Positions 16,871 to 37,318 are shown, numbered from the stretch's first letter. The stretch: 64,000 bases of DNA from Nannobrachium achirus (GCA_963921795.1 OY997649.1:58945788-59009787), one strand, 5' to 3'. The notes: a model not told the origin generated them from the letters alone. Translations and numbers: made by a program.

Positions 16871-18360
16871 TGGCCAGATGGCCAAGAATTAGCACGACCT
16901 CGGCTCGCATGTCGCCCTGAGGCGTCTTACTAGTTTATCTGAGGCAGCATTTGACAGAATCAATTATGAAAAATTATTCATGAAACTTGTTGCGATTAGT
17001 GTCCCAAAATACATAATTAGTCCAGCAAGCAACCCCTTCAGATCAAATGGGATAATGTTGTCTCCACCCCATTTCATATCTCCTTTTTTGAGCTGTGCTA
17101 ATCACTCCTAGTCTCCTACATCTGGCTTTGTATGTATTTGTTGTATGTATGTTGTATACCCCGTCCCCCACTTGGCTCATTGGCCAAGTTTCCCAGGACG
17201 TTTAATGAGATTAACTCATAAAAGGCACTGCTCACTTTACATTGGGTGTGATTCTTTTATTTAATGTGTGTACAGTGACGGCTGAATGCATGCAAAACAG
17301 TCATTAACCACCCCATGTATGCTCCAGATAACTTATTATTATTAGTCATACTTAGCCCATATACTGCATGGTTACATCATATTGAGGATTTGCTCAGGCT
17401 AAAGCCAAAAAAGAAGCATCAGGGTTGGAAATCCACTTTTCCGGTGTTAATATAATAATAATGACAAATATTATTGGTATCTCCAAGGGAAGCTTTATTA
17501 TTTATTATTTCCTACAAAGCAAGCAGCTCAAAGTGGTTTACATAATAAACACACTGTGTCTGGACACCTTCTTGCATATGAGTTATACCGTAACTTTTGA
17601 CAATACTGGCAAACTTGTGTCTATTTTATGTTTTTTTTTTCTTTCTTTTTTTTTCCTTTTTTTTAATATATGTTTTTTATATTTGTGTGTGCATTAGTGG
17701 AATGCGATTTATGATTAAATCTATCTAGAGCACTCTAATTAGCTTATTACCAATATGCTCACTAATGTATCGTATTCAACATAGTTTTTCACTCAGATTT
17801 ATTGTAGAGCTGTAGGAACAACCTAAATTTTACATCAGATATATGTTTATTGAAACAATGGAACAATAGCAGTAGGCTACATCACACTCATATGATACAT
17901 GATAATAACAGCCTGTAGAATAAACCAGTAAGACGCCCCAAGAGCGTCTTAAAACGGCACAGTTAAGAAGCAGGAAACTATTTAATCTGGCTGGTTGAGT
18001 CATCATTGTGATGTCAGAACAGGTCAGCTATATCCATATCTGGAGTTTGTGAGGTAAGATGTAGAGGTGTAGAGTGTCCCACCGAATGTCCCACCAAGAC
18101 ACAGCAACCAATGGGTGTAAAGAGTGGCGGGGCAACGGGTGGGACTTGACAAAGGGTGCCTGTGAGATCCGGTGTTGCCTCCCAAGCTGCCACATTTTTC
18201 CCCTGGCCAAGGAAGGCTGAATGTAATATCACATCCTGTTAGCACATGGAATCGAGGCAAAGCCAGTGACTTCTGGGGACCAGGAGCTTTGCAGATCTCA
18301 TGAACAGGAATGTCCCAGTAGTTGTCTCCACCAGCCGAAGGCATGGGGGAGAGAATGTTT
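16871..18360. other. Intergenic, no gene seen
   Basis: AT-rich sequence with T-runs near 17630-17670. 17941-18050 resembles the gatgtcag/ccatat repeat family weakly. No exon with plausible splice sites was recognised. Confidence 0.3.
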
Positions 18361-18423
18361 TCCCCTCCGTCCGTCCGTCCGTCCGTGCGTGCGTCCGTCC
18401 GTCCGTCCGTCCGTCCGTGCGTC
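18361..18423 (+). repeat. (CCGT)n microsatellite
   Basis: About 15 tetranucleotides of CCGT with interspersed GCGT. Confidence 0.9.
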
Positions 18424-18529
18424 CTCGCAGTTTGTGAGCACCTAATCTCAGTCGCCGTTGGCCCGGTCGCTGCCAAAGTGAGCACACACATTCCCTGGAT
18501 GCCAATCTAGAACCTCTTCCCTAAATTTT

Positions 18530-19450
18530 TCAAATGGGCCTTTTCTAGCGCCACCTAGTGGCAGATGTTCGCAAAACACATTTCTGTGCACTACTCTTAC
18601 AGATTTTGTCCAAAAATCCTACAAATCGGTAGGCAGTATCTCGACAGTCATGTGATCAACACGGATCTATCCGAATTTGCATATTCCATCCTGATTGGCT
18701 AAAATTGGCTTCCAAAGTTTGTAGGATTGAGCCGTTTTGAACAAAATGCCTCAAATCACAAACGCAAAGTGCAATTATCATGAAATCGCACACACACATT
18801 CCCACTAGGCCGAGGAAGAAATGCCACTTAATTTCTTTTAAATCAGCCTCATGGTGGCGCTATAACAGGCCGATTTGTGGTTTTACCTATAACTCCACCG
18901 ATCAGTTTCAAACTTTGTAAGCGCACTCCCTAGAGGCTAAGGATAAACCTTTGCCCTGCATTTTTCACATCAGCCTTTTATAGCGCCACCTTTGGGCCGA
19001 CTTATGTAAAACGCATTTTTGGATATTACTCCTTGAGATTTTATCCAAAAATCACGCAAATCGGTACACAGTATCTCTATAGTCATGTGATCAAGTACGA
19101 TCCGTCTGATATTTCATATTCCATCCTGATTGGCTAATATTAGCTTCCAAAGTTTGCAGGATTGCTCCGTTTTTGAACAAAATGCCTCAAATCATCAACC
19201 ATGCTTGCGATTACCGTGAAATTTACCACACATATTCCCACTAGGTCAAGGAACAAATGCTACCTTTTTCACATTGGCTTGTTATAGCGCCACCAGCAGG
19301 TAGACTTTAGCAAAACATATTTTTGGAACAATGCTTCAAATCATGCATGCAGCGTCCGATTGCCATGAAAGATCTAAGGTGAAGAACACATGCCACCCTT
19401 TTTACATTGGCCTCTAATACAGTAGCACCACCAGGACGCACGGCCTGGTG
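18530..19450. repeat. Degenerate tandem repeat carrying CTCF-like motifs
   Basis: Units of roughly 300-420 bp share blocks such as agcgccacc, tccaaaaatc..acaaatcggta, agtcatgtgatcaa, atattccatcctgattggct and gaacaaaatgcctcaaatca. Two fuller units (from about 18541 and 18978) and a shorter third (from about 19283) are present. A single diverged unit lies at 44340-44640. No coding potential. Confidence 0.75.
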
Positions 19451-21289
19451 GAGACCTGTGCTCGTTCTTTCTGCAGCCAAAGCCAATCCAGAGCTCTGTG
19501 ATGCTTAATGTCTGTCAAAGTGCATTGCAAGGACTACAGCATTGATGTTGACAGTACGGACAAATGCCTTAGTGGGCATTGTCACTTGTATCAGTAATTG
19601 CTGGTCTGATACAGATATAAACATGTTCAAATTCTAAACACTGTTGGTCTGTATGAGAGCATGTAAAATTGTACTTGTATTGTTTAATATTAGCTGTATC
19701 TATAGGATTGTTCTCTACTCTTTATTGTTTGGATAAAAATATATCTGTAAGATGCTAGGTTGTTTGTATTGATCATCTGGGTGGATAGTGGCCATATGGG
19801 TAATAAACCAATAAAGGTGCTCTAGATATACGTAAAACGGAACATTCCAATTGTTTTCGAATGCTCAAAAAGTGTCAAATGTTCAGGTATAACAAAATGT
19901 ACCATAGGTGCCATCTTATCTTATGCCAATCATAAAGATAAGCATTTCAACATGTTTCTATTTGTCTAACATGAAATACACACCAAGTTTGCATTTGTAG
20001 CGGGCGCCCTAGCTATATCATTATATCCTGGGCTACATCTGGGCAAAATGTGGTGCTTGATTAGCGTGAAATTAATGTTTTAACTCCCTAAGGGCCTGGA
20101 CTATATGGATTATTTCTATATTGTGGTATTGCTACTTTTACTCAAGTAAAACATTTGAGTAGGCTACTTACGTACTTCATCCACCGCGCTGCATAAGTCT
20201 CTGCTCCCACCTCTATTGTCCTTGGGGCTGTCACAGCATATCTAATGATGGATGATTGGAGTTTAATTACATCTGTAGTCTGCTAGCCATAACATCATTG
20301 ATGTACTGGAATTTCTCACACATTGGGGAACTATTTGTGAAGAAACCCTGTGCCCTTCTATTCTTTCTTACAAACACAATGAATCATCTTAACATAACAA
20401 GTTCCTAAAGCTACACATCATCCTGACATGTTTGTTCCTTGTTGTTGGTGTTGTTTTATCCTTAAAAATAAATAAATAAAATTAAGCAGCAGATTACAGA
20501 GCCACTAAGCATGCAGGTCTTTTACCATTTATGTTCTTAATCTCTGATGAAATACCAATGAAATGGTTTAATTTCATGGACAGGCTGAACCAGTACAAAA
20601 CAATATCACTCTCACCATTAATTCCAGTATCCATCTGTTTACTGAGGGCTTCCCTTGCCTCCGGATGGATTGGGGGATGACTTGATACCCTGTCGGGTAA
20701 TGCCCATCTGGCATGGCATTTGGTATCTCGTTGAGCCTCTATACTGGGGCACACTGGGGATGGTACTGTTGTTCTTTCTAAACCACTTTCTAAGCCCCAT
20801 TCTGTGCGTATACAAAATGTCAAAATAGAGAAAACAACTGATGTTCGAGCTCACAATGCTCACACAGCATTGCAACGCATTGCGAGCTCTAGTACTGGGC
20901 TGGCACAGATCGGCTATTTTCCCCACATTTGGAAAATATTTGAAAATGGATTTGCCGGGAGATCACTCACATCATTCCTTACTCTGAGGATATTCATATA
21001 GTATGGTGTATTACTACTACATACATCTGGTTAGTTACTGTACACATCCTCCTAGATCCCATGAGCTGTCTGTGCCACATTCGTGTGCCTTGGGTTATTA
21101 TAGTCTACAGTTCAGTGAGTTGGAGTGTATCACAGTTTTGTCAGGAATCCAGGATGGAACATGAGGTTGATGTGGGCGAGTGAGTGCATCACCCTGCCAC
21201 CCTTTATTTGGAAATCTCCCACGTTTCGCCTCGTTTGACTTCAGCAGCTCACCCTGGATCCAGCTGTATAGTCAAGTAAACATCACGCT
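19451..21289. other. Intergenic upstream of phyhip
   Basis: No coding exon is seen. 20120-20200 contains the dispersed tacttttactcaagtaaaac motif. 20829-20920 is a diverged, expanded hairpin-module copy (cgagctcacaatgc ... gcattgcgagctc ... gatcggctatttt). Confidence 0.35.
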
Positions 21290-21425
21290 CAAAGCCCACA
21301 GCAAAACGGAGACAGGGAGGGGAGGGGGGCGTGAGAGAGGGAGAGGGAGAGGAGAGAACAGAAGAGAGGAGGGAGAGGACGTGTGCGACTGTGTGTGTTT
21401 GTGTGTGAGAGAGGGAGAGAGATAG
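21290..21425 (+). repeat. Purine-rich (GGGAGA)n tract
   Basis: An almost pure purine run of gggagag/gagagg units on the plus strand. It could form a triplex or sit in a phyhip 5' leader, but nothing proves either. Confidence 0.6.
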
Positions 21426-22589
21426 GAAGCTGCTGGTTTGAACCTCCTAATCGGTTTTCCTAGGGGGATCATCTGTAACCATCGACTGCAGCACAAGAGG
21501 CAAGTACAAAAGGGAAGAGGACGATAGTAGAATACCACAGCATCTTCATCTGTTGTGATCACAGTTTTGCAGCCTCGTTATACAAGTAAGCAATTCTTTT
21601 GCATTCATTTGGAGAGAAGTGCGTTTCAAAAAATCTGAGCGGGACTCAGAACATGTCTTTCTATCATTATTTGACTTAAATATATATCTTGTTTAACAGG
21701 AATATAACAGTATCTAATATGAACTGATGGTCTCTTTTTCCTCTTTTGCATCTGAAATTGTTGCATGTGAACCTCTATTAATGCACATGTAAATGTACTG
21801 TATGCATAGATACAGATGCAGTATCTACAGTATGTATAACTTGTGAACCTCTCATATTCCTTATAGCATACATGCCCATGTGAATATACTGTATGCACAG
21901 ATACATGTACATGTATGTACTACATGTATCTTTGAAAAAACAAATAACCAAATCTGTGTGAATTATTTTGTCACACCAGTGGCAAATACAGAGCAATAGT
22001 TCAAAATGTGTCGGTGATGCTCAATCTTCCACTGAATAATGATTATTATTAATGGTTGTTTTACAATTCCATTGCATGGTAGGATGCACAGCCAAAAAGC
22101 TCGCCTCCAGTGCTCACTCGCCCTTGCTCAAGTGACCGAACATCACACATGTGTTAAATTATGCCTTCCACCCGGCTGCACAAGTGATGTGACTTTTGCC
22201 TCGCTCTGTTGCCACCTGATATTCAGTGTTCAGCGTCTTTGAAGTGTGGAGATGCATCCTCAGTGATAGTGTCTCATAAAAATAGCAACGCTAGTGTAAT
22301 GTATTTCACCTAAGATAAGACAATCTCTACATCATGTACAGTAGCTGAGGACTTTCAGGTCACCCAGACAGTTACTGCTACAAATGGCCGGGTTGAGATG
22401 AATGGATGTGAATCAGTATCACATGCATGAGTGGAGATGTAATCACTTTCAACCTGATGTCCCCATTTTGGTCATGTTTTCAAAGATTGTCAGAAATGTT
22501 AAAAGAAATTCTCAAGAATTCACAAGATTCTCAAGAATTGTCAGAAATTATATTGTGTAAAAAAAAATAAAAAATTAAAAACAGACCCA

Positions 22590-22650
22590 GCAGACCTACA
22601 AGCTCACAACACATCACAATGCATTGTAAGCTTATGGAGATGGGCTTTTG
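22590..22650. repeat. Hairpin-module copy (diverged)
   Basis: gacctacaagctcacaacac ... gcattgtaagctta ... gggcttttg keeps the arm order of the palindromic module. Confidence 0.55.
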
Positions 22651-23139
22651 TCACTATTTTTGAAATATGGTTTAGGTGGATAAGCCAGCTTCTATTCAAC
22701 GGTTGAATTGCTCAATGTGTTTTCTTCCTGAGACCCGGTTACCTGATTTTCGGAGCAATAAACTATGTAATGTCTCTCAGAAAGGATTTGTCCCACAAAT
22801 GTCCATGCTGATATATATAATTGAGAGCAATGGGAAATGTGTAAATGATATGGGAATCTTGCATTTGAAATGGGTTACATCTTCCACAAAAGAAATGGGG
22901 CATGCTGCACATCAGTTGGAAAGAGAGAGGGGGGGCTTTGATGACTGCACAGTAAAATCCTCAGTATCAGTTTTACCGTGGGGATCTAATGTGGTTCCAT
23001 TTGTACACTCTCTGAGTTGAATTAACACCGTGCGCTTCCTCTGAGAGCCTCCTCTTGCCCCAAATATTGCGTACGAGAGACGCCAAAATGAGAAATGGGA
23101 AGTGCATCTGGGAAATGGACCCATAAAAACATGTGTGTG

Positions 23140-23142
23140 GAC

Positions 23143-23185
<43 letters not shown>

Positions 23186-23287
23186 GTGCGTGCGTGCGTG
23201 CGTGCGTGCGTGCGTACGTGCGTGCGTGCGTGCGTGCGTGCGCGTGCGTGCGTGCGTGCGTGCGTGCGTGTGTGTGTGTGTGTGTAT
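23140..23287 (+). repeat. (TG)n / (TGCG)n compound microsatellite
   Basis: TG repeats grade into TGCG and back to TG over about 148 bp. The alternating purine-pyrimidine stretch is a candidate for Z-DNA. Confidence 0.95.
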
Positions 23288-23477
23288 GATGCCACATTTC
23301 ACTCGTTTGGCCCCAGTGTGAACGATCTAGCAGGCACTTTTCACAGTTCAGGGGTTTTAATGAGCTTCTGCAGCCTGTCCATCATCAGCTGGACAAGAGC
23401 ATCTCTTCAGCCCCTCGCCCCCAGAAGCAGCGGCGGCTGCAACACACCAGAGTGGTGGTCCACACATTCACATAAAG

Positions 23478-23758
23478 CAGGGGTGAAGACCCCTATGGGG
23501 TCCTCAAGGGTACTGCAGGGGGGGGCGCACATTTTGTGTGATAAGACATATTAACCACTTAAACCCTCACATGCCTATTCGGGATGTACACTATCACAAC
23601 GCATCTGTTTTTGGCGAAGAGGTTTTGGAAGTTTACAAATTATTGTTAAATGTCTGAAATGTCACATTTAACATGAATCCAATTATGTAATGGGGGTCCC
23701 TGCTTCATCTCTCTCTCAGCTAAGGGGTCATTGGCCTGAAAAACGTTGAAGACTCCTG
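23478..23758. mobile_element. hAT-like MITE fragment (caggggtcttcaac family)
   Basis: Begins caggggtgaagacccctatg and ends cgttgaagactcctg; internal gggtccctgcttcatctctc matches 26117-26474 and 34854-35273 in reverse. No clean target duplication. Confidence 0.6.
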
Positions 23759-23865
23759 AGTCATAAACAATAGAATTAGCCAGTGATTCTTTTTGATCGG
23801 TGGTCACGTCTCCTATATGTGACCGTGTGTATGCGCCTATGTGTCTATGCACGTCTGTCTGTATG

Positions 23866-24042
23866 TAGCCTGAGTACCACTGGGTGACCACCAGAGAGGT
23901 GCTGTTGAGCAGCCTTAAAATGTACATGCATGCATGCACACACGCACGTGAATATAGAACACAGAATTCATAAATCTAGAACAAATAGAATTTAAAAATC
24001 AAACAAGTGTGAACTGAGCGGTGGTGTCCATTAATTTCAAGG

Positions 24043-24084
<42 letters not shown>

Positions 24085-24190
24085 GTGTGTGTGTGTGTGC
24101 GCGCATGCGTGCATGCATGCATGTACATTTCAAGGCCCCTCAACAGCACCTCTCTGGTCACCCAGCGGTACTCAGGCTACATCACACACG
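23866..24190. repeat. Large inverted repeat around (TG)n
   Basis: The left arm at about 23866-23943 (gtagcctgagtaccactggg ... gcatgcatgcac) is mirrored at about 24105-24185, with a TG microsatellite (24043-24100) between. The outer part resembles 56195-56250. Probably a foldback element. Confidence 0.7.
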
Positions 24191-24249
24191 GATGGATACA
24201 CGCATACACACACGGCCGCTATGGAGACGGTGTGACCACCGCTCAAAAA

Positions 24250-24395
24250 TATAGATCTAGAACACATAGAATGTATAGATCTAGAACACATAGAATTTAG
24301 TAATCTAGAACACATAAATTTCATAGATCTAGAACACATAGAATATAAAAAAAACTCCTAATGTAAACACATCATTTATAGATCTGGAACACATA
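24250..24395 (+). repeat. Minisatellite, about 24-bp unit
   Basis: Five imperfect units of the type atagatctagaacacataga; a stray unit lies at 23965. Confidence 0.8.
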
Positions 24396-25585
24396 GTGTC
24401 ACGTTGTCCGTGGGTGGCTTTGTTAGTTTGTTAGTCCGTAGCATGGCAATACTGCTGGTGACTACTGCAAGGGCCTCACGCACACGCCCACACACACACA
24501 CGCATGGCCACGCACATGCACACATGCACCACCGCTCACTTCAAACTTGGGTTTGTTTTTTACATTCCGAGGACCCCCAGTTTGATATCCATCAAGTTTT
24601 ACCTCTAGGACCCCAACCTACACTGTAAAATGCTCAATGTTTATTTAACTCTGAGAGTGCACAATACAAAGAGTTACAGACCCATACAGTAAGTGTCCAA
24701 TCAGACACCTGGTGGTAACCGAACCTGATGTTGAGAGACATCAGGTTTAATAAGCATACAAACCAGTGCGTGCACTAAACGTAATTTTGTGGGAGGCTAT
24801 TAATAGGCACCACACCGATTCAGCATATGCTCAGCTGAGAGAGGGCTTGTTATAAAAGCGAAATGTGCCATGTGTTGTGATGTGACTGACTGACGGATTT
24901 CTGGGATGGGTGATAAATAGGGCAGAGGAGAGAGAATAAGGGAGGCGAATAGCTTTCTGGGATTAAGCAATATTGGATAAGGCTATTTCAGTTTGTGTAA
25001 AAAAAATCTATTTGGGTGAAAATGAAGTACCAAGCAGAGACAAAATTGATGGGTGCCAAGTCTCATAGCGAAAGATTTATTTTTATTCGCTTGCAAGAGC
25101 TGCAGTGCCATCAGTCTGGCTGTGGGACAATGACAGCTAATCAAAGACAATAGCGTGACCCCAGATTACACACACCGCTGATGCTCAAGGTTACCATCAA
25201 CCCGCTTGAATGCACTGGCTCTGACAAGTAAATAAATAATAAATATGATCATATATCACATTCTGTTGCTGACCAATATTAAACTATACGCCTTTTTCTA
25301 TTTCCACCCAAACACTAAATAACAACATAACACTGCCTGTAGAGCTCCCTTGAGCTGCAAACTCTTGTGCAGCAATGCTCTTTTTCAAAATGCCCTTGTG
25401 TGGGAAGCTTGAACTTGAAGCCGGGTATAGTTTTGAAAAAGAGTTACAGCCACTTGCTACGTTTGGCCGAGCTTTTTTGTGGGTGTTTTAGAGTCTGGCC
25501 AAGATATCGGTCTGTTCGATATATTGATCATTATTTGACAAGAAAATTGCAGATTTTTAACCAGTTTCAACCTGGTGTCCTTATA
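24396..25585. other. Intergenic, no gene seen
   Basis: Contains an arm of the second palindrome (taactctgagagtgcacaat, about 24646) and hAT-like fragments (gaggacccccagtttgat at 24565). No supported exon. Confidence 0.3.
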
Positions 25586-25589
25586 CAAA

Positions 25590-26006
25590 GATTGTAGATC
25601 AGTAGAGCTCTCACCTTTCGGACCACAAGGTAATGGGTTTGATCCTGGGCACTCTCAACTCAGCGTATGAGGGGTGTGGCAAGTTGTGCGGTAATTCCTG
25701 GGAGCTGATGGTAGGTGTGGCACTCCACCTCAGTGATCCATCTCCCAGGGGTTTTAGCCCATTGTTCTCAGCTGATATCGACAATAAGCCTCCCCGACCT
25801 ACTTACTTAAATAAAGTTCTGTTTATCTGTTTCTTTTTTATCCATCAAGGTCACTTCATGTTTTGGCCTATAACTGTTGATCCGTAGGTTGTACCGTCAT
25901 CATGACAGATGAGCAACTCCCAATAAACGTAGCCCCTGGCCAATCTTCACCATGTGTTTTTCTTCAAAACACTTTTTGCTACTAATCTAATCTAATCTAA
26001 TCTAAT
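25590..26006 (+). mobile_element. tRNA-derived SINE-like element
   Basis: The head has an A-box-like tagatcagtag (25595-25605) and a B-box-like ggtttgatcc (25636-25645) at tRNA spacing. The body continues to an aataaagttct block and the stretch ends with (CTAAT)5 at 25980-26005, suitable as a SINE tail. The right boundary is uncertain. Confidence 0.5.
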
Positions 26007-26116
26007 CTCTCTCTGGATTCATGTGATCAAGATGTATCAGTCAAATAGGGTTGGCTATGACAATATTTGCGGACCCTAGAACATTTTGAACTTTTTGGAC
26101 AAAATACGGGATAAAA

Positions 26117-26474
26117 CAGGGGTCTTCAACGATTTCAGGCCAAGGACCCCTTAGTTGAGAGAGGGATGAAGCAGGGACCCCCACTACATATTGTATAAAT
26201 GTGTGATGGAGATTCTCATCGATTTCATAGATAGATTCATAGCCTTGTTTGACACTTAACCACTTAAAATCATAAATCGTCGATACTTGCCAAAAATAGC
26301 CGATCTACAGTAGATCTGCTATTTTTGGCTGAAGTTCTCCACAGAGTATAAGGATGCGAGCGTTCACTTGTTCATTTAAAATAATCATCCTATCACACAA
26401 GGATTTGGTGGCCCCCCCTGCAGTAACTCTGAGGACCCCCTAGGGGTCCCAGACCCCCTGTTGAAGACACCCTG
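26117..26474. mobile_element. hAT-like MITE with minimal hairpin
   Basis: Termini caggggtcttcaac and gttgaagacaccctg, with a 6/8 matching target duplication (ggataaaa/tgctaaaa). It holds the smallest hairpin-module copy (26289-26329), a near-perfect 41-bp palindrome with a single-base loop. Confidence 0.8.
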
Positions 26475-26877
26475 TGCTAAAACATTGCTAATCGGTGGTG
26501 ACTCTCCGAAATCGGGATCGACATCAGACCCCAAACATCTGGCATTGTTCCAGCTCCCAGTTTTGTGAGAAAATGAAGATTGAGAGATTGTGCTTGACTG
26601 ATTGAGTGCAAGAGTCCACGTACCGTAGCGTGGTTGCCAGGAGACTGCTGTACTGTAGGTGGATTATGAAATGCACGGGGGATCTTGAGCGGGCCAGTCA
26701 CCAGGCTCGGAGCTCATTACAGGGTTGTTTGTTACGGGGAGGAAAATGTCAGCGGAGAGCAAGAGTGGTGGTGGTGGGGGGGGGGGGGGTTGGGGGGGGC
26801 GTCACAAGGGGTGGAAAAGTGGGACTGAGTTACTAGGGCCCAAGGTGGAGGGTCCTTAATTATTTTATACTTTAGCT

Positions 26878-27232
26878 ATTGAAAAACAACAGATCTACAA
26901 GCTCACAGCGCGGCACCGAGTGCCGCGCTGCGAGCTTGTAGATCTGCTGTTTTTGAAAAGTCATGAAAGCGAACAATTGTGACTCAAATTTTGATTCCGG
27001 GGGGTCCCTGGAACTAAATAATTTGAGACGGGCGTCCGTGGCCAAATACATATCATTTTGGGGGTCCTTCACATGAAAAGGTTTGAGCACCTCTGACATA
27101 GAAACATGGGTTTGAAATATTCAAAGACTTGCACAAAATAATGTTCAAGATTTTTCAAAAATAGCAGATCTACAAGCTTGCAGCGCGGCACTCGGTGCCG
27201 CGCTGTGAGCTTGTATATCTGCTATTTTTCAA
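26878..27232. repeat. Two hairpin-module copies in opposite orientation
   Basis: Copies at 26882-26955 and 27154-27229 share the GC-rich centre gcgcggcac.gagtgccgcgc. The second is the reverse complement of the first including flanks (ctattgaaaaa / tttttcaatag). The intervening 200 bp is hAT-like (gggggtccttcacatg). Confidence 0.8.
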
Positions 27233-27666
27233 TAGTTAAAGCACAAAATAATGCGTACTAATGTGTTCCTAGTCTAAATGGGTTAAACCCCTCCCCCTAT
27301 GAAGAACATCCATGGGGGGCCCGCAGTGAATCCTTGTACCCAGGGCCCAGAATTTGGTGCGACACCCCTGGTGGTGGTGGTGGGGATGGAAAATAAAACT
27401 CGAGGCGACGTGGCCACGTACACACTGGACCGTTGACGAAAAGGTTAATTGAATTCTGTCTGTGGTGCACTCAACCGTGACAGCTAGTGGCACTTCTGAG
27501 ATAGTTTGACAATTTCCCTCGTTGTTGCTCTTTGAATATTGTCTGACACAATTTAGTCTCTTTAGCAGATGCAGGCTATTCTCCAGCATGGGGTGGAATG
27601 GTTCCAGATCACATCTGGTCTAGCCTCGGAAACCCAGACTTTTATTGGTCTGATGATGGTTTGATT

Positions 27667-28090
27667 CAGTGGTTCTCAGAGTGGATTTCAGGGACTCTCA
27701 AGGTTCCTTTATGGGGGTCTAAATTGACCCTTACAAGTCTGTAACTTTGACTGTGTACAGATGTGTCCGTTTGGTTCCATTTGTACACTGTCAAAGTTAA
27801 AGGATTAGTTCACCCCCAAAATGACCTTTTTTCTATTGATCACTCACGCCATGGAGACTTAAGAAAAAAGTTAGATTTGAGTAAATTTACCCTCATTGAT
27901 TCCAGATCCGGAATCAATGGGGGTAAATTTACATAAAATCTAACTTTTGTCGTAGGATTGTGACTAAAACAAAAACATATTATTGAACTCAAGTCTCCAT
28001 GGCATGAGTAATCAATAGACAAAAGGTCATTTTGGGGGTGAACTACTCCTTTGAGGGGAGACCTTCACATTTCAAAGTTTGAGAACCTGA
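27667..28090. mobile_element. hAT-like MITE with nested TTAA foldback element
   Basis: Begins cagtggttctcagag and ends agtttgagaacctga. Inside, 27801-28050 is a copy of the foldback element of polr3d intron 2, with aggattagttcaccccc and gggggtgaactactcct ends and TTAA on the left. The insertion ends 55 bp before the phyhip acceptor. Confidence 0.7.
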
Positions 28091-28143
28091 TTAATTAACC
28101 TGGTCTGATTAATCTCCTTTTGCTCCTTACTTTGACAGCCAAC

Positions 28144-35941
<7,798 letters not shown>

Positions 35942-36046
35942 GGGAGCCGACTCCCAAGAAATCCATGACCGAACTCATCCTGTGCTACTGGGACGGCCTA
36001 TTGCTTAATCTAGGAGGTACATCTTCGAATGATGGTGCCACGGACA

Positions 36047-36117
36047 TAAAATAGCAGATCTACAGGTTCACAACGCGTTACATCGCAGCGCGTTGAGCTC
36101 TTGTAGATCTGCTATTT
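36047..36117. repeat. Hairpin-module copy in the phyhip 3' UTR
   Basis: ataaaatagcagatctacag ... ctcttgtagatctgctattt begins about 105 bases after the phyhip stop codon. It would therefore be transcribed as a stem-loop if the 3' UTR extends past it. A candidate AATAAA is at 37430-37435. Confidence 0.75.
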
Positions 36118-36563
36118 GTGACGCACAACGCCATCGTAAGATGGGTGTATGCATGCTGCTTTCCCTATCGTCCCCCTCCCTCAACTAGCATAGATAGTGT
36201 TAGAGGTGTGTTATTAATGTCCATTTGTCACACCTAGAATGAGACGTTTGTCAAGACTATTTTGGGGATTTAGTTGATATGAGAACAATCTGACCTCTTC
36301 ATTAACTAGGTTGTGCACAGTAAAGTCTGGAGTGTTAATTTAACCCTTGAGTTAAATTGACATTACAGTGCACTTAATGTCCTTTTTATAATGTATATCC
36401 TTTTTTGCATTGATTTAATTATATTTGTGTTTATGGTGTTTTGTTTTTATATTTGTGTTTGACTCAAATTTGGTTACTTCTTGTTTCTACTGTATTTATT
36501 CTTACTAAAATGTTGTTCTAAAGGCTGGAATCAACAAAAGGTAAAATAATAGCCTAGTCTTAA

Positions 36564-36720
36564 AGGGAAATTTCACAATGGGTTTGTATAGGAGGTGGGC
36601 GTGTCTGATAAATGAATATCAAAAATACTGAATCGCGCAACTTAAAAACTGTCACGTGTTCCCAAAAGCCTGATTAGACGATACAATGACCAGAAGTTTT
36701 TTTTAAAGTGAAATATCCCT
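36564..36720. mobile_element. TTAA-type MITE
   Basis: Ends agggaaatttcac and gtgaaatatccct flanked by TTAA on both sides (36560-36563, 36721-36724). 157 bp, non-coding. Confidence 0.75.
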
Positions 36721-37057
36721 TTAACATTATAGGCTACAGCACAAAGTAAGTCATATCTCCGGTAAGGTATATTTATACGATTAATTTGAGTTTCTACAGT
36801 TTCTACCAGGGCAGGAATGTCATGGAGGCCACGAAGGCCATGGCCGTCGTTTGCCCCTCAGTTTGGCCTTGTGCCCCTCAAACCAATGGCATGACCTGAG
36901 GCCACAGTGGCCTTATTGCCCCAGCTGACTGTACCACTTTCTGCTCTGTCTCTTTCTGGTCAATATGTAGACAGTAGACAGACACCATTGTGTCTTTCTG
37001 GTCATGTAGACACCAGTGTATTTTTTTTTTAGATTTTTTGTTTGAGTCCCCATCTTT

Positions 37058-37318
37058 AAACCAATCCAGTGACTTTGATTGGTGCAGGGCTGAGCATGGA
37101 TCAGATTGTAAATACCATCATTTATCTATTTCACTGCAGATTAGGTTATCGTCCCTAACCCTTAAATTCAACAAATTGTTTCAATGGACTAAAATCATGT
37201 TTTATTTCATGGCCTTCCTGCCCTGGCAGTTGGCATTTGTGCCCTCAAAAATGGACAACACCAAAAGCCAAGTGGCCTTGCCCCCAAAAATTATGAAATT
37301 CCAGGCCTGGTTTCTACA
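37058..37318. repeat. Dispersed repeat, copy 2 (see 6755-7035)
   Basis: Homologous to 6755-7035 over most of its length. The preceding 36800-36920 has more of the ggccttgtgcccctca inverted segments, so the full element probably begins near 36800. Confidence 0.6.

Noticed and set aside
21180..21600. Candidate non-coding first exon of phyhip ending at a gtaagc donor near 21585
   Set aside because: The donor is plausible, but nothing ties it to phyhip; the purine tract is simple sequence.
22912..23302. Long His-Thr-Ala-Arg frames on both strands
   Set aside because: Translation of the TG/TGCG microsatellite.
24250..24395. Possible CRISPR-like repeat-spacer pattern
   Set aside because: Eukaryotic minisatellite with short irregular units, no uniform spacers and no cas genes.
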